64,000 nt of DNA from Nostoc carneum NIES-2107 (GCA_002368155.1 AP018180.1:3058899-3122898); one strand, 5' to 3'; shown: positions 8,803 to 18,336, counted from the first letter of the stretch. Translations and numbers: made by a program. Notes: a model not told the origin generated them from the sequence alone.

Positions 8803-9327
8803 ATGGGACTTTTTGATCAAATTCTTGGTGCTGTTGCCAATCCTAATCAGCAAGGCAGTTTGGGACAATTGGGAAGTATTATTAGCACTGTAGATCAATT
8901 GAGTAATAGCACTGGTGCAGATGCTTCTACAATTCAATCGCTGTTGTCGGTTGTAGGTGGTCAAGTGCGATCGGCTTTACAAGAAAAGCAAGCTACAGAA
9001 GGTAATGAAGCTGTACAATCTGTAGTCAATGAATTTGCAGGGACTTCGCCTAATTCCGCAGCAGTTAATTCCATATTTTCTCCTGCGTTACAGCAACAAG
9101 TGGCGGAATTTGCTGCTCAACGCACCGGCTTGGATGCTGGGATGATTCAACAATTGCTACCCCAAATTGTGCCTGTGGTGCTGAACTTCTTGCAATCTGG
9201 AGCTAATACTCAAGGTTTCCAAGCTGGGGGAAATCCAGTACTTAGCAGCTTCTTAGATTCCGATAATGATGGCGATGTCGATATTTCTGACGCTATCCAA
9301 ATGGCTAGTCGTTATATGGGCAGATAA
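8803..9327 (+). CDS. DUF937 protein with C-terminal calcium-loop motif
   Basis: A 174-residue protein of the DUF937 family (MGLFDQILGAVANPNQQGSL, then IQQLLPQIVPVVLNFLQSG). AAGGAG lies 8 bases before the ATG. The C terminus has SFLDSDNDGDVDISDAIQMA, a D-x-D-x-D-G-D dockerin/EF-hand-like calcium loop followed by a helix. No signal peptide. It stands alone, with a long imperfect hairpin downstream (9374-9444). Function unknown; calcium binding is inference from the loop. Confidence 0.8.
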   Translation: MGLFDQILGAVANPNQQGSLGQLGSIISTVDQLSNSTGADASTIQSLLSVVGGQVRSALQEKQATEGNEAVQSVVNEFAGTSPNSAAVNSIFSPALQQQVAEFAAQRTGLDAGMIQQLLPQIVPVVLNFLQSGANTQGFQAGGNPVLSSFLDSDNDGDVDISDAIQMASRYMGR

Positions 9328-9373
9328 ATCAAAAATTATTTTTTGATTTTTAATTAAAATCTGTTTTTCATAA

Positions 9374-9444
9374 CAGCAGGGAATCAGGAAGACAAAGGAG
9401 AATTATGCCAGAATCTCCCTTGTCTCCCTGGATTCTCTTTGCTG
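9374..9444. repeat. Long imperfect inverted repeat
   Basis: The arms CAGCAGGGAATCAGGAAGAC... (from 9374) and its near reverse complement ending in CTCTTTGCTG (9444) pair over about 28 bases with a few mismatches, leaving a loop near 9402-9412. It may end transcription of the DUF937 gene or be a decayed miniature element. Confidence 0.65.
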
Positions 9445-9590
9445 TGAGACGACAAGAATAAGCATAGCTATTAATCCGCAACTGAATATAAACAATTAAG
9501 GACTTCCAGAAATTAAATTACCCAGAGTTCAGAGTAAAGTCCATAATTGTATTCTTCCTCCTCTGCTTCCTCTGCTTGTTATTGCCCCTA

Positions 9591-9923
9591 CTATCTTTTT
9601 TTACCTAATAAAGGCAGTACTTTATTTTTTAATAACTCAATTAAAGCGGGTTCCATATATTCATATTCATCGGGAATATCTAAACAAATTACTCGCTTGT
9701 TCTTGAGAAAAGGCTGGAAATTCTTGGCTAGCTTTTGTTTATGTGACTTTTCCATCACAAAAATTATATCTGCCCAGGCGATCGCTTCTGTGGAAACTGG
9801 GACTTCAGCATAACGATCCAGCCCTGCTGAGTCGGTTTCTAATTCTTCATATTCCGCAAAAATAACTTCGGCGGTAGGGCTTCGCAACCGATTTTGACTA
9901 CATAAAAATAAAAGTTTTTGCAT
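9591..9923 (-). CDS. Low-molecular-weight tyrosine phosphatase-like protein
   Basis: A 110-residue protein beginning MQKLLFLCSQNRLRSPTAE, with the phosphatase P-loop C-x5-R-S (CSQNRLRS). The segment DIIFVMEKSHKQKL is the family's usual middle strand and helix. It matches the short COG4551-type subgroup rather than classical Wzb phosphatases, and the usual late DPY/DPF catalytic Asp is represented only by DIPDEYEYMEP. Substrate unknown. It is divergent from the bicarbonate operon that starts near 10089. Confidence 0.8.
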   Translation of the reverse strand: MQKLLFLCSQNRLRSPTAEVIFAEYEELETDSAGLDRYAEVPVSTEAIAWADIIFVMEKSHKQKLAKNFQPFLKNKRVICLDIPDEYEYMEPALIELLKNKVLPLLGKKR

Positions 9924-10088
9924 TATTAATTAATATTTAAAATAACAAAAGTGTGCTTAGTAGATTGAGCGAAAACACCCAATTGACATGGGGTAGCAAT
10001 ACGCGATACATCATGAGTCAATCGTTAAATTTTGAAAGATGCAAAGTTTTTTTAATTGTTGGTTTTATCAGCATCAGGGGGGATGAAT

Positions 10089-11057
10089 ATGGATGCTAGT
10101 TTGATCATATCCAACATCCTAAATCCGCCCATCCTGTTTTTCTTTTTGGGGATGACAGCTGTTTTTGTGAAATCTGATTTAGAAATTCCGCCGCCTGTAC
10201 CCAAACTATTTTCGCTATACCTGCTATTTGCGATTGGTTTTAAAGGCGGAGTAGAATTGATTAAAAGTGGCATCACTCAAGAAGTCGTTTTGACGCTCTT
10301 GGCAGCGATGTTGATGGCTTGTTTTGTCCCGATTTACACCTTTTTTATCTTAAAACTCAAGCTGGATACCTACGATGCTGCTGCGATCGCCGCAACTTAT
10401 GGTTCTATCAGTGCTGTCACCTTCATCACCGCTAGTGCCTTTTTAAGCGAGCTTGGTATTACTTTTGATGGCTACATGGTAGCAGCTTTAGCTCTCATGG
10501 AATCTCCAGCCATCATTGTTGGTCTGATCCTGGTGAATATATTTACAGTAGATGAAAAGCGGGAGTTTTCTTGGTCAGAAGTGTTACAAGAAGCATTTCT
10601 CAATAGTTCCGTTTTTCTGTTGGTAGGTAGCTTGGTGATTGGTGTTTTGACAGGAGAACATGGTTGGCACGTTTTAGAACCTTTCACTCAGGGGATGTTT
10701 TATGGCGTTCTCACCTTCTTTTTATTAGATATGGGATTAGTCGCCGCCAGAAGAATTAAAGACTTGCAAAAAACCGGACTTTTTCTGATTTTATTTGCCA
10801 TACTAATTCCCATAGTTAATGCAAGCATTGGATTGGCAATTTCCAAATTCATCGGTATGCCTCGCGGAGATGCCTTACTGTTTGCTGTTTTGTGTGCCAG
10901 TGCTTCTTACATTGCTGTTCCGGCAGCCATGCGGATGACTGTTCCAGAGGCCAACCCTAGTCTGTACGTTTCCACCGCTTTAGCAGTCACATTCCCATTC
11001 AACATTATTGTAGGTATTCCGTTATATCTCTACGGAATTAACCTATTGTGGAGGTAA
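10089..11057 (+). CDS. sbtA: SbtA-family sodium-dependent bicarbonate transporter
   Basis: A 322-residue, highly hydrophobic protein with about ten membrane segments, including the family segments FKGGVELIKSG, ATYGSISAVTFITA and ALMESPAIIVGL. SbtA imports bicarbonate with sodium as part of the cyanobacterial CO2-concentrating mechanism. It is shorter than the 374-residue Synechocystis form, with a reduced central cytoplasmic loop (FTVDEKREFSWSEV). The ATG at 10089 is preferred because AGGGGGG at 10076-10082 sits 6 bases before it; an ATG at 10083 is also in frame. sbtB follows after 4 bases and a carbonic anhydrase overlaps that, so all three likely form one operon. Confidence 0.88.
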   Translation: MDASLIISNILNPPILFFFLGMTAVFVKSDLEIPPPVPKLFSLYLLFAIGFKGGVELIKSGITQEVVLTLLAAMLMACFVPIYTFFILKLKLDTYDAAAIAATYGSISAVTFITASAFLSELGITFDGYMVAALALMESPAIIVGLILVNIFTVDEKREFSWSEVLQEAFLNSSVFLLVGSLVIGVLTGEHGWHVLEPFTQGMFYGVLTFFLLDMGLVAARRIKDLQKTGLFLILFAILIPIVNASIGLAISKFIGMPRGDALLFAVLCASASYIAVPAAMRMTVPEANPSLYVSTALAVTFPFNIIVGIPLYLYGINLLWR

Positions 11058-11061
11058 TAAT

Positions 11062-11373
11062 ATGCACCTAGTTAAAAAAATAGAAATTATCGCCAACTCC
11101 TTTGAACTGGCCAAAATATTAGATGGTTTGGACAAGTCAGGTGTACATGGTCACATTGTCATCCGGGGCGTTGCTGGCAAAGGATTACGAGGGGGAGCAG
11201 AAGATTTAGATATGACGATGCTTGATAATGTCTATATCATCGCCTTTTGTATGCCCGAGCAACTCAAGCCTGTGGTGGAAAATATTAGACCACTGCTTAA
11301 CAAATTTGGTGGTACTTGTTACATCTCCGATGTCATGGAAATTCGCTCTATGAAATGTGTTGCATCGTTATGA
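11062..11373 (+). CDS. sbtB: SbtB, PII-like regulator of SbtA
   Basis: A 103-residue PII-like protein (KKIEIIANSFELAKILDGLDK, GHIVIRGVAGKGLRGG, and the final GGTCYISDVMEIRS). SbtB trimers bind adenine nucleotides including cAMP and regulate the SbtA transporter. It lies 4 bases after sbtA. The C terminus ends SMKCVASL and lacks the CGPEGC redox loop found in some SbtB proteins, so any disulfide-controlled loop is absent here. Its stop overlaps the start of the carbonic anhydrase gene in an ATGA arrangement. Confidence 0.9.
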   Translation: MHLVKKIEIIANSFELAKILDGLDKSGVHGHIVIRGVAGKGLRGGAEDLDMTMLDNVYIIAFCMPEQLKPVVENIRPLLNKFGGTCYISDVMEIRSMKCVASL

Positions 11374-12071
11374 AGCATTCTCTACAACGTCGTGACATAT
11401 TGAAGCTAGGAATCACTGGCGCATTGGGGGTGATGGTATCTACCAGTGATTTACTTTGGCGAGTTCCACAGGCTCAAGCCGCAGAAAAGCCTCAACCCCT
11501 CAGCCCCGATGAAGCATTGCAAAAGCTACTTGAGGGAAATCAACGCTTTATCGAACATCAACCCCAATACCCCGATCAATCAGCAGCACGGTTGCAGGAA
11601 GTAGCGCAAGCACAACATCCCTTTGCAACCATCCTTACTTGTGCAGATTCACGAGTACCAGTAGAAATTCTGTTCGATCAAGGTGTGGGAGATATCTTTG
11701 ATATTCGGATTGCGGGGAATATTGCCACACCAGAAGCCCGTGGCAGTATTGAATATGCTGTAACTTTGTTAGGCTCACCCTTACTGATGGTACTCGGTCA
11801 TGAGCGTTGTGGAGCCGTTACCGCCGCCGTGCACAACGAAGTACTACTAGGTGATATTAGTACCTTTGTCAAAGCCATTAAGCCAGCCGTCGCCAGAGTG
11901 AAAAATCAGCCAGGTGACCCAGTAGAGAACGCTGTCGTCGCCAATGTGCAATATCAAATTGAACGCTTAAAGCGATCGCGTCTTCTAACTGAAAGCTTAC
12001 AATCTGGCAAACTCAAAATTGTGGGAGGTCGCTACGATTTAGATACAGGCAAGGTAAGTATTATCGCTTAG
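11370..12071 (+). CDS. ecaB: Exported beta-class carbonic anhydrase (EcaB-like)
   Basis: A 233-residue beta carbonic anhydrase. Zinc ligands appear in TCADSRVP (Cys, Asp-Arg pair) and VLGHERCGA (His, Cys). The N terminus MKHSLQRRDILKLGITGALG followed by a hydrophobic stretch and AQA at about residue 35 is a twin-arginine-type signal, so the enzyme should act outside the plasma membrane. ATG 11370 overlaps the sbtB stop by 4 bases. It would interconvert CO2 and bicarbonate next to the SbtA transporter. The gene name follows similarity to EcaB; placement in the operon is seen directly. Confidence 0.87.
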   Translation: MKHSLQRRDILKLGITGALGVMVSTSDLLWRVPQAQAAEKPQPLSPDEALQKLLEGNQRFIEHQPQYPDQSAARLQEVAQAQHPFATILTCADSRVPVEILFDQGVGDIFDIRIAGNIATPEARGSIEYAVTLLGSPLLMVLGHERCGAVTAAVHNEVLLGDISTFVKAIKPAVARVKNQPGDPVENAVVANVQYQIERLKRSRLLTESLQSGKLKIVGGRYDLDTGKVSIIA

Positions 12072-12153
12072 GGCAGAAATTTGCCGTCTGGTACAGCGTG
12101 GAAGCACTACAATCGATAAAAGGACATTGTTCATTAGCTACCCCACTTTACCC

Positions 12154-12795
12154 ATGACGGCAACATTAATTCAGAGTCCTGATCGGGTGATACTCCGTAA
12201 TATTAGCTGGCAGACTTATCAGTTTTTAGTCAAAGACTTTGAACAACAACCAGCGATGCGGTTAACCTACGACCGAGGTTTGTTAGAAATCAGAATGCCG
12301 TTAGACCCCCATGAAACTTACAGAAAACTCCTAGGGCGTTTAGTTGAAGCTTTAAGCGAAGAGTTAGAAATTGAAATTCGGAGTTTGGGGTCAAGAACCT
12401 GCGATCGCGAAGATTTAGGACGAGGATTAGAACCAGACCAATGTTACTATATCCAAAATGAACAGGCTGTTTGGGACAAAGAACAAATTGACTTGAGTAA
12501 AGATCCACCACCAGATTTAGCGATTGAAGTTGATATTACCAGTAGTTCGATTAATAGACTGGATATTTATGCAGATCTAGGTGTACCTGAAGTATGGCGC
12601 TACGATGGACAGAATTTAATCATGTATTATTTAGAAAATCAGCAATATCAAAATTGTATTCGTAGTATAGCTTTTCCATTACTCACTTCATCAGAGATTG
12701 AAAGATTTTTAAATTTGAAGAAAACGACTAAAGAAAATGCTCTGATCCGTTTGTTTCGAGAATGGGTAAGAGAAATTTTACCCAATAATGGATAG
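12154..12795 (+). CDS. Uma2 (DUF820) family protein
   Basis: A 213-residue protein of the Uma2 family, restriction-endonuclease-like and greatly expanded in cyanobacteria. Typical motifs are LTYDRGLLEIRMPLDPHE, the PPPDLAIEVDITSSS core (D-x-A-x-E-V-D) and YADLGVPEVWRYDG. The ATG at 12154 (MTATLIQSPDRV) is the usual start for the family; upstream in-frame codons lack support. Its cellular role is unknown. It converges on the ATPase/TOPRIM pair, separated by 9 bases. Confidence 0.88.
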   Translation: MTATLIQSPDRVILRNISWQTYQFLVKDFEQQPAMRLTYDRGLLEIRMPLDPHETYRKLLGRLVEALSEELEIEIRSLGSRTCDREDLGRGLEPDQCYYIQNEQAVWDKEQIDLSKDPPPDLAIEVDITSSSINRLDIYADLGVPEVWRYDGQNLIMYYLENQQYQNCIRSIAFPLLTSSEIERFLNLKKTTKENALIRLFREWVREILPNNG

Positions 12796-12804
12796 CTAAC
12801 TCTG

Positions 12805-13440
12805 TCAAATAAACAGTCTTGTTAACCAGTTAGTAAATCTTATAGCAATATCTGTGTGTGGGCGAAGAGCTTGTTTAGTAATTGCTTGTCCCATAGGACG
12901 GCCAGGTTCATCTTGCCAAGAAAGATATGTGTGAATCACAGCTTTACTCATATCTAATTCTTTAAATGTTGTTAATTTTTTTGCTTGCGCTTCTTCCACA
13001 CATTCTCTTGCAAATCCTAAAGATGTCGGCTCTGCCAATTCAGCACAGAAGTCTTCCAATTTACCCGAATCTTGATTATTTGGCATTAGCCAAAATCCCA
13101 GTTTAGGTTCATCTGCAGCACCTTCAACTATTGTGCCATCTATATCAGGGATCTCAGGTAATTTATAGCTGTAGTGTCTTAACTTACCTTTGATGCTTGC
13201 CCATCTACCTTCAAGAGAAGGGCTGTCAGCATCAAGCATGACTCCTATAATCTGAGGCGGCTCAGGACGTACAATTAAAGCATTAAGACGCTTTAAAACT
13301 TTTGTATCTCCATTGCACTCATATATGCCAAAATTTTCTGGAACTTGGTGAGCAGCACACAAAGCCATAACAACATGGCAATCATCTATCCCTTCCACAA
13401 GTAATACTTTATCGGTGTCCTGTTTACAGATATTGCTCAT
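12805..13440 (-). CDS. DUF3226 TOPRIM-like protein, partner of AAA ATPase
   Basis: A 211-residue DUF3226 protein. Near the start VLLVEGIDDCHVV gives the TOPRIM glutamate (E16 in VEG), and IIGVMLDADSP (about residue 68) gives the D-x-D motif; GFWLMPNNQDSGKLEDFC is the family's second signature. TOPRIM folds coordinate metal for DNA or RNA cleavage or nucleotidyl transfer. It lies 5 bases downstream of the ATPase gene on the same strand, the order seen in split OLD-like systems. Nuclease activity is inferred. Confidence 0.85.
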   Translation of the reverse strand: MSNICKQDTDKVLLVEGIDDCHVVMALCAAHQVPENFGIYECNGDTKVLKRLNALIVRPEPPQIIGVMLDADSPSLEGRWASIKGKLRHYSYKLPEIPDIDGTIVEGAADEPKLGFWLMPNNQDSGKLEDFCAELAEPTSLGFARECVEEAQAKKLTTFKELDMSKAVIHTYLSWQDEPGRPMGQAITKQALRPHTDIAIRFTNWLTRLFI

Positions 13441-13445
13441 ACTAT

Positions 13446-14570
13446 TTAGCGTATTTCAACATCCGTTTCAATAGCATCAGTCAGCGTCTCAGAAGTATAT
13501 TCTGTTGCCTTAATCAGATGATCTTTCGACTCTAGCCTAAAGAAAGCACCCAGTGAAGGGTATTTATTCCATGTACTGTCAAAACCCTGTATACAATCGC
13601 GACTATGGGTTGTTGCAAATACTTGAACATTCAGCCTTTCCGAAAAATTAAAGATAATATCCCAAACTTTAGGCTGTACTTTCCAATGCAACCCATTTTC
13701 AAATTCATCAATTAATAGGATGCCATTTTTAGCATTTACAAGAGCAACCATTAACTGAAATAAACGATTCATCCCATCACCCATACTTTTCAGAGGTAGT
13801 GGCTCATCTATTCCATTGATTTTTACTAAGGGAATACGGTTATCGCTGTTACGACCTTTGCTTATATCTTCTACAAAAGCAATACCTGAAACTCTAGGTT
13901 CAATAAGTTTAAGAGCAGAAATCACCTCTGACTCTAAATCCGTTAAACTTGTTAAATCCCAGAGAGCAGCTAATTTTCGGTTCGGCATATTTTCTGTAGA
14001 AACAAATTGCCATATATATTTAAACTCAGAATCTTGTCGTTCATAACCAACTTTAGAACTACGCTTAATTTCTCTTAACTCTCTATCTAAACTAAAAAGT
14101 CTCCTAGTTTTTTCGTTTTCTTCTACCACTAAAAAAATTTCAATATTAGATAAATCTTCTTGCATCTGGTCATCCTTGATGCGGATTATTCTCATGACTC
14201 CTTTATCATCATATTTATTCTGATATGCAGCAACACCAATATGAATCTTGGAATTTGAAAGAACTTCTCCCAGTACTATGCCTTCTGCTCCGATTTCAGG
14301 CAATTTATGATTAAAAAATAGATGACGTATTGGGTGACCAAGAAAATTTTGAGAATATGGTTGTGCTTCACTAACCCAAGCGCCTTGTCGCGACTCCACA
14401 ATCTCGAGCAAAGTCATCAGTGAAGCATTGCTGGCATAAAGTTCGATGGCTTCCAGAAATGTACTCTTGCCAACATTATTCATACCAACAATTAGGTTAA
14501 CGCGACCTAGTCTTTTAATCTCAAGATGACGAAAGAGTCTGAAGTTATTTATTTGGAAAGACTCCAGCAT
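13446..14570 (-). CDS. AAA-family (OLD/AriA-like) ATPase
   Basis: A 374-residue ABC/SMC-related ATPase. FQINNFRLFRHLEI is the usual N-terminal strand; Walker A is GMNNVGKST (29-37); a signature-like segment is LKSMGDGMNRLF; Walker B is ILLIDEFENGLH (about 284-295); and VFATTHSRDCI is the D/H-loop strand. There is no coiled-coil hinge or C-terminal TOPRIM domain; instead a TOPRIM protein is encoded 5 bases downstream. Such ATPases with separate nuclease partners occur in PARIS and related phage-defence modules. Defence is inference; a Uma2 gene converges on the pair. Confidence 0.88.
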   Translation of the reverse strand: MLESFQINNFRLFRHLEIKRLGRVNLIVGMNNVGKSTFLEAIELYASNASLMTLLEIVESRQGAWVSEAQPYSQNFLGHPIRHLFFNHKLPEIGAEGIVLGEVLSNSKIHIGVAAYQNKYDDKGVMRIIRIKDDQMQEDLSNIEIFLVVEENEKTRRLFSLDRELREIKRSSKVGYERQDSEFKYIWQFVSTENMPNRKLAALWDLTSLTDLESEVISALKLIEPRVSGIAFVEDISKGRNSDNRIPLVKINGIDEPLPLKSMGDGMNRLFQLMVALVNAKNGILLIDEFENGLHWKVQPKVWDIIFNFSERLNVQVFATTHSRDCIQGFDSTWNKYPSLGAFFRLESKDHLIKATEYTSETLTDAIETDVEIR

Positions 14571-14785
14571 ATAAGCTCCTCGTAATCCTTTTTCACTAGC
14601 TTATAATAATTTTAGATTTTGGATTTGATATTTTGGATTAAAAACGTTTAATATTACCTGTTGCTGGATTTTCAAACAATCCTATCTATGCCAAGCAGGT
14701 ATTAGTCGATACTCAACTATAAAGCAACCTTAATCAAGATAAATAATCGCCTCAATATTACAAAACACATTTTTAATTTCAAACA

Positions 14786-14821
14786 AAAGACGCAAAGCCA
14801 TCTTAGCGCCTTTGCGTCTTT
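14786..14821 (-). terminator. Rho-independent terminator of secA
   Basis: A 12-bp perfect stem, AAAGACGCAAAG (14786-14797) with CTTTGCGTCTTT (14810-14821) and a 12-base loop, lies just past the secA stop. Read on the minus strand it continues TTTTGTTTG, a T-rich tail. Confidence 0.75.
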
Positions 14822-14844
14822 GCGTGAAATATTTTCTTAACCGA

Positions 14845-17637
14845 CTACACCATCTCCGATGATGTTTGCACTACTGGCTGCGGCTGTGGCTGGAACATGA
14901 ACAAGGAGTAAACCACATCTCGGCGGATGTTGACCATCATATCCAAGAAGAGTTCATAACCTTCGCTCTTGTACTCAATTAATGGGTCTTTTTGACCATA
15001 ACCACGCAATCCTACAGATTCGCGTAGTGCATCCATTTGTTGCAGGTGTTCCCGCCACAAGGTATCAATGCGTTGCAAAATAAAGAAGCGTTCGGCTTGG
15101 CGCATTAATCCAGGCTGAATTTGGTCAATTTGGGCTTCTTTGAGGTCGTAGGCAATTCTTACCTGTTCGTGGAGGAAGGCTTTAATTTCATTTACAGCCA
15201 TATCTTCTAACTGATTTGGCTGCATATCTCCCAACAAATAGACAAATTCCTTGACTTTATCCACCAACTTTTCTAATTCCCACTCTTCTGAGGGCAAATC
15301 GACGTTGATGTAATAGTCAACGATTTCGCTCATTGTTTTTTCGGCGTAGGTAATCACCTGTTCTTTCAGGTCTTGACCTTCTAGTACCCGACGGCGTTCG
15401 GCGTAGATGGCGCGACGTTGGTTGTTCATGACTTCGTCGTACTCAAATACCTGCTTGCGGATGTCGTAGTAGTAGGTTTCAACTTTTTTCTGTGCGCCTT
15501 CCAAACTACGAGTCAGCATCCCCGATTCAATGGGCATATCTTCTTCGACGTTGAAGGCGTTCATTAAACCCGCAACGCGATCGCCACCAAAAATCCGCAG
15601 TAAGTTATCTTCTAAACTGAGGAAGAATCTGGTAGAACCAGGGTCACCTTGTCTACCTGCACGTCCACGCAATTGGTTGTCAATCCGGCGGGATTCGTGA
15701 CGTTCTGTACCAATTACGTGCAATCCACCTAATTCCACCACTTCTTCATGTTCGCGGTGGGTGAATTGTTCGTATTCGTGCTTCACAAGGTTGTAAGCAG
15801 CCCGCAATTTTTGAATTACCGGGTCATCAATGGGGGCTTTTTCGGCGGCGACAGCTACTTTTTCTTCGGCTTCTAATTCGGGTAAACTGCGATCGCCATA
15901 TTCCCGCACTGCTAAATCTACAGCTTCTTTTAATTGTTGTTCGGCTTCTTTGGATAACTGAGTGGGGAAAATTTCTGGGGAAGCGCGCCAGGTTTTGACT
16001 TTTTTCCCAGGGACAAAGCCTTGTCCGCCGCCGCTTCCAGTTGGTAAACCAGATGCCCTTTGTACGCCAAAGGTGTCTTCATCTTCTGGCTGCACAATCC
16101 GGGGCATAAAATATTCCCGCAATTTGAGACGAGCCATGTATTCGGAGTTACCACCCAGGATGATATCTGTACCTCTACCAGCCATGTTGGTGGCGATAGT
16201 TACAGCCCCTCTGCGTCCTGCTTGAGCGACAATTTCCGCTTCCCGTTCTACGTTTTCGGGGCGGGCGTTCAGTAACTCGTGGGGGATTTCCATCTGCTTC
16301 AGCAGTTGGCTGAGATACTCAGATTTTTCGACGCTGGTGGTGCCGACTAATACAGGCCTACCCAGTTCGTGCATTTCTCCACATTCGCGGGCGATCGCTT
16401 GCCATTTGCCTGCTTCTGTCTTAAAGACCATGTCAGACAAATCTTGCCGTCTTCTGATCCGGTTGGTAGGAATAATGGTGACTTCAAGCTTGTAGATTTT
16501 TTCAAACTCAGCTTCTTCTGTCTTGGCTGTTCCGGTCATTCCTCCCAACTTAGGATACAGCAAGAACAGGTTTTGATAGGTAATTGTTGCCAAAGTTTGA
16601 GTTTCTGGCTGAATTTCTACATGTTCTTTAGCTTCAATTGCTTGGTGCAGACCATCACTCCAACGTCTTCCCGGAAGCACCCGTCCGGTAAATTCATCAA
16701 CAATCACCACTTCGTCATTGCGGACTATATAGTTGACATCCTTAAGGAACAGTTCTTTGGCTTTAATCGCATTAAACACAAAGTGCGCCCAAGGGTCTTC
16801 TGGGTCAAATAAATCGGTTACACCCAAAAGGTTTTCGGCTTCCGCAAAGCCTTCATCAGTCAACAGCACGTTCCGCGCTTTTTCATCTACTTCATAATGC
16901 TCATCTTTTTTGAGAGCAAAGGAGATTTCAGCTGCTTGTAAATATTTTTCTGTAGGTCTTTCTACCTGTCCAGAAATAATCAGAGGTGTCCGTGCTTCAT
17001 CTACTAAAATTGAGTCTACTTCGTCGATGACGCAGTAATTAAAGGGGCGTTGTACCACATCTGCCATTGATGTAGCCATGTTATCCCGTAGGTAATCAAA
17101 ACCTACTTCGCTATTCGTGACATAAGTAATATCACAGTCATAATTTTTTTGCCGCTCACTGGGAATCATGTTCGCTTGAATTAGCCCTACACTCAATCCC
17201 AGGAAGCGATGCACCTGACCCATCCATTCCGCGTCCCGACGCGCCAGGTAATCGTTCACGGTAATAACATGTACACCTTTACCAGTGAGTGCATTTAAAT
17301 AACTTGGCAAAGTCGCTACCAGGGTTTTACCTTCCCCAGTCTTCATTTCCGCGATTTGCCCACTGTGTAAAATAATACCACCCAACATCTGCACATCAAA
17401 GTGCCGCAGGCCTAAAACTCGCCGTCCTGCTTCCCGAACCACGGCAAAAGCTTCTGGCAGAATATCATCAAGGGTTTCCCCTTTGGCAAGCCGCTGTCTA
17501 AACTCGCCTGTTTTGCCTTTTAACTCCTCATCGGAAAGCGCTTTAATATCTTCCTCTAAGAGGTTAATTTCCGTAACGTAAGGTTGGTATTTTTTAAGTT
17601 TACGAGCGTTGGGATCGCCCAACAAAGTTTTTAGCAT
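14845..17637 (-). CDS. secA: Preprotein translocase ATPase SecA
   Basis: A 930-residue SecA, full length for cyanobacteria. It drives unfolded proteins through SecYEG in the plasma and thylakoid membranes. Seen motifs: [22 protein letters not shown] (Walker A, helicase DEAD motor 1), [18 protein letters not shown] (Walker B), [21 protein letters not shown] (preprotein-binding region), [10 protein letters not shown] and [20 protein letters not shown] (motor 2). The C terminus ends [12 protein letters not shown] and lacks the CxCxnCH zinc tail, as usual in cyanobacteria. Single gene with its own 3' hairpin. Confidence 0.98.
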   Translation of the reverse strand: MLKTLLGDPNARKLKKYQPYVTEINLLEEDIKALSDEELKGKTGEFRQRLAKGETLDDILPEAFAVVREAGRRVLGLRHFDVQMLGGIILHSGQIAEMKTGEGKTLVATLPSYLNALTGKGVHVITVNDYLARRDAEWMGQVHRFLGLSVGLIQANMIPSERQKNYDCDITYVTNSEVGFDYLRDNMATSMADVVQRPFNYCVIDEVDSILVDEARTPLIISGQVERPTEKYLQAAEISFALKKDEHYEVDEKARNVLLTDEGFAEAENLLGVTDLFDPEDPWAHFVFNAIKAKELFLKDVNYIVRNDEVVIVDEFTGRVLPGRRWSDGLHQAIEAKEHVEIQPETQTLATITYQNLFLLYPKLGGMTGTAKTEEAEFEKIYKLEVTIIPTNRIRRRQDLSDMVFKTEAGKWQAIARECGEMHELGRPVLVGTTSVEKSEYLSQLLKQMEIPHELLNARPENVEREAEIVAQAGRRGAVTIATNMAGRGTDIILGGNSEYMARLKLREYFMPRIVQPEDEDTFGVQRASGLPTGSGGGQGFVPGKKVKTWRASPEIFPTQLSKEAEQQLKEAVDLAVREYGDRSLPELEAEEKVAVAAEKAPIDDPVIQKLRAAYNLVKHEYEQFTHREHEEVVELGGLHVIGTERHESRRIDNQLRGRAGRQGDPGSTRFFLSLEDNLLRIFGGDRVAGLMNAFNVEEDMPIESGMLTRSLEGAQKKVETYYYDIRKQVFEYDEVMNNQRRAIYAERRRVLEGQDLKEQVITYAEKTMSEIVDYYINVDLPSEEWELEKLVDKVKEFVYLLGDMQPNQLEDMAVNEIKAFLHEQVRIAYDLKEAQIDQIQPGLMRQAERFFILQRIDTLWREHLQQMDALRESVGLRGYGQKDPLIEYKSEGYELFLDMMVNIRRDVVYSLFMFQPQPQPVVQTSSEMV

Positions 17638-17970
17638 GGCAGGTTATGGCACTAAATAGAGGGGGATGGGAATTAAAGTTTCGGCAATAGATTATAAAAA
17701 TTTAACCCAACCCAGCGATTTTGGTTGTTGATGGGTATGAAATGAGAATTAACTCACAAACAGCAAAAACGCTGGCCAATCAGTTTACTAAATGATTGGT
17801 TTTATTTCATATCTTATTGTTAGAACTCTATTAATAGTATCATTTCACCCCTGACTGAGGCAGAGAACGCCCACCATGCTCAAGTAGCGATTTCACCCAT
17901 GTTGGTTGGGGATTGGGGATTGGGGACTGGGGATTGGGTAATTGGTAATTGTTCTTTCTCCGTCATCCCT
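17638..17970. other. Intergenic spacer with GGGGATT heptamer array
   Basis: This spacer holds the secA promoter region on its left and, at 17903-17950, tandem units of GGGGATT and GGGGACT that grade into GGGTAATTGGTAATT. No gene is supported. Confidence 0.7.
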
Positions 17971-18336
17971 TCATCCTTCCTCACTATCAAAATCAGCTAG
18001 AATATTGCGGATTTCGTTTGCAGCAATGTCTTCTTGGTCGGATTTGGAATAAATCGTTAATAGCAAAATACTTGTGGGTGACTCAAGTTGATAGATGAGG
18101 CGGTATCCAGCGCTTTTACCCTTTTGAATATTGCTGTTGCGAACTCTTACCTTGTAAACAATATACTCCTCACCAAGACCGCTAATCCTGTCTCCTACAA
18201 TATTTCCTTGTTGTAGTTGCTCGATCACTGGTTGAACATCAGAGCGAATATTGCGAAATCTTTTAGATAGGTTACGCAAGTTTTGTTTATATTCAGGAGT
18301 TAAATCAATAAAGACCGATGGCTGTTCATTCGGCAT
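17971..18336 (-). CDS. RelE-type toxin
   Basis: A 121-residue protein starting MPNEQPSVFIDLTPEYKQNL. The segments RNLSKRFRNIRSDVQPVIEQL, YKVRVRNSNIQKGKSAGYRL and ILLLTIYSKSDQEDI are the RelE/ParE-like helix pair and beta sheet. The ATG at 18336 overlaps the antitoxin gene by 11 bases. Family members cut ribosome-bound mRNA. Activity is inferred; frame is intact. Confidence 0.82.
   Translation of the reverse strand: MPNEQPSVFIDLTPEYKQNLRNLSKRFRNIRSDVQPVIEQLQQGNIVGDRISGLGEEYIVYKVRVRNSNIQKGKSAGYRLIYQLESPTSILLLTIYSKSDQEDIAANEIRNILADFDSEEG

Noticed and set aside
9547-9813. Plus-strand open frame over the phosphatase-like gene
   Set aside because: Antisense to a recognisable gene and starts in low-complexity CCTCTGCTTCC repeats.
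11316-11369. Longer start for the carbonic anhydrase inside sbtB
   Set aside because: ATG 11370 overlaps the sbtB stop in an ATGA arrangement and directly begins the RR signal peptide; the extension has no family support.
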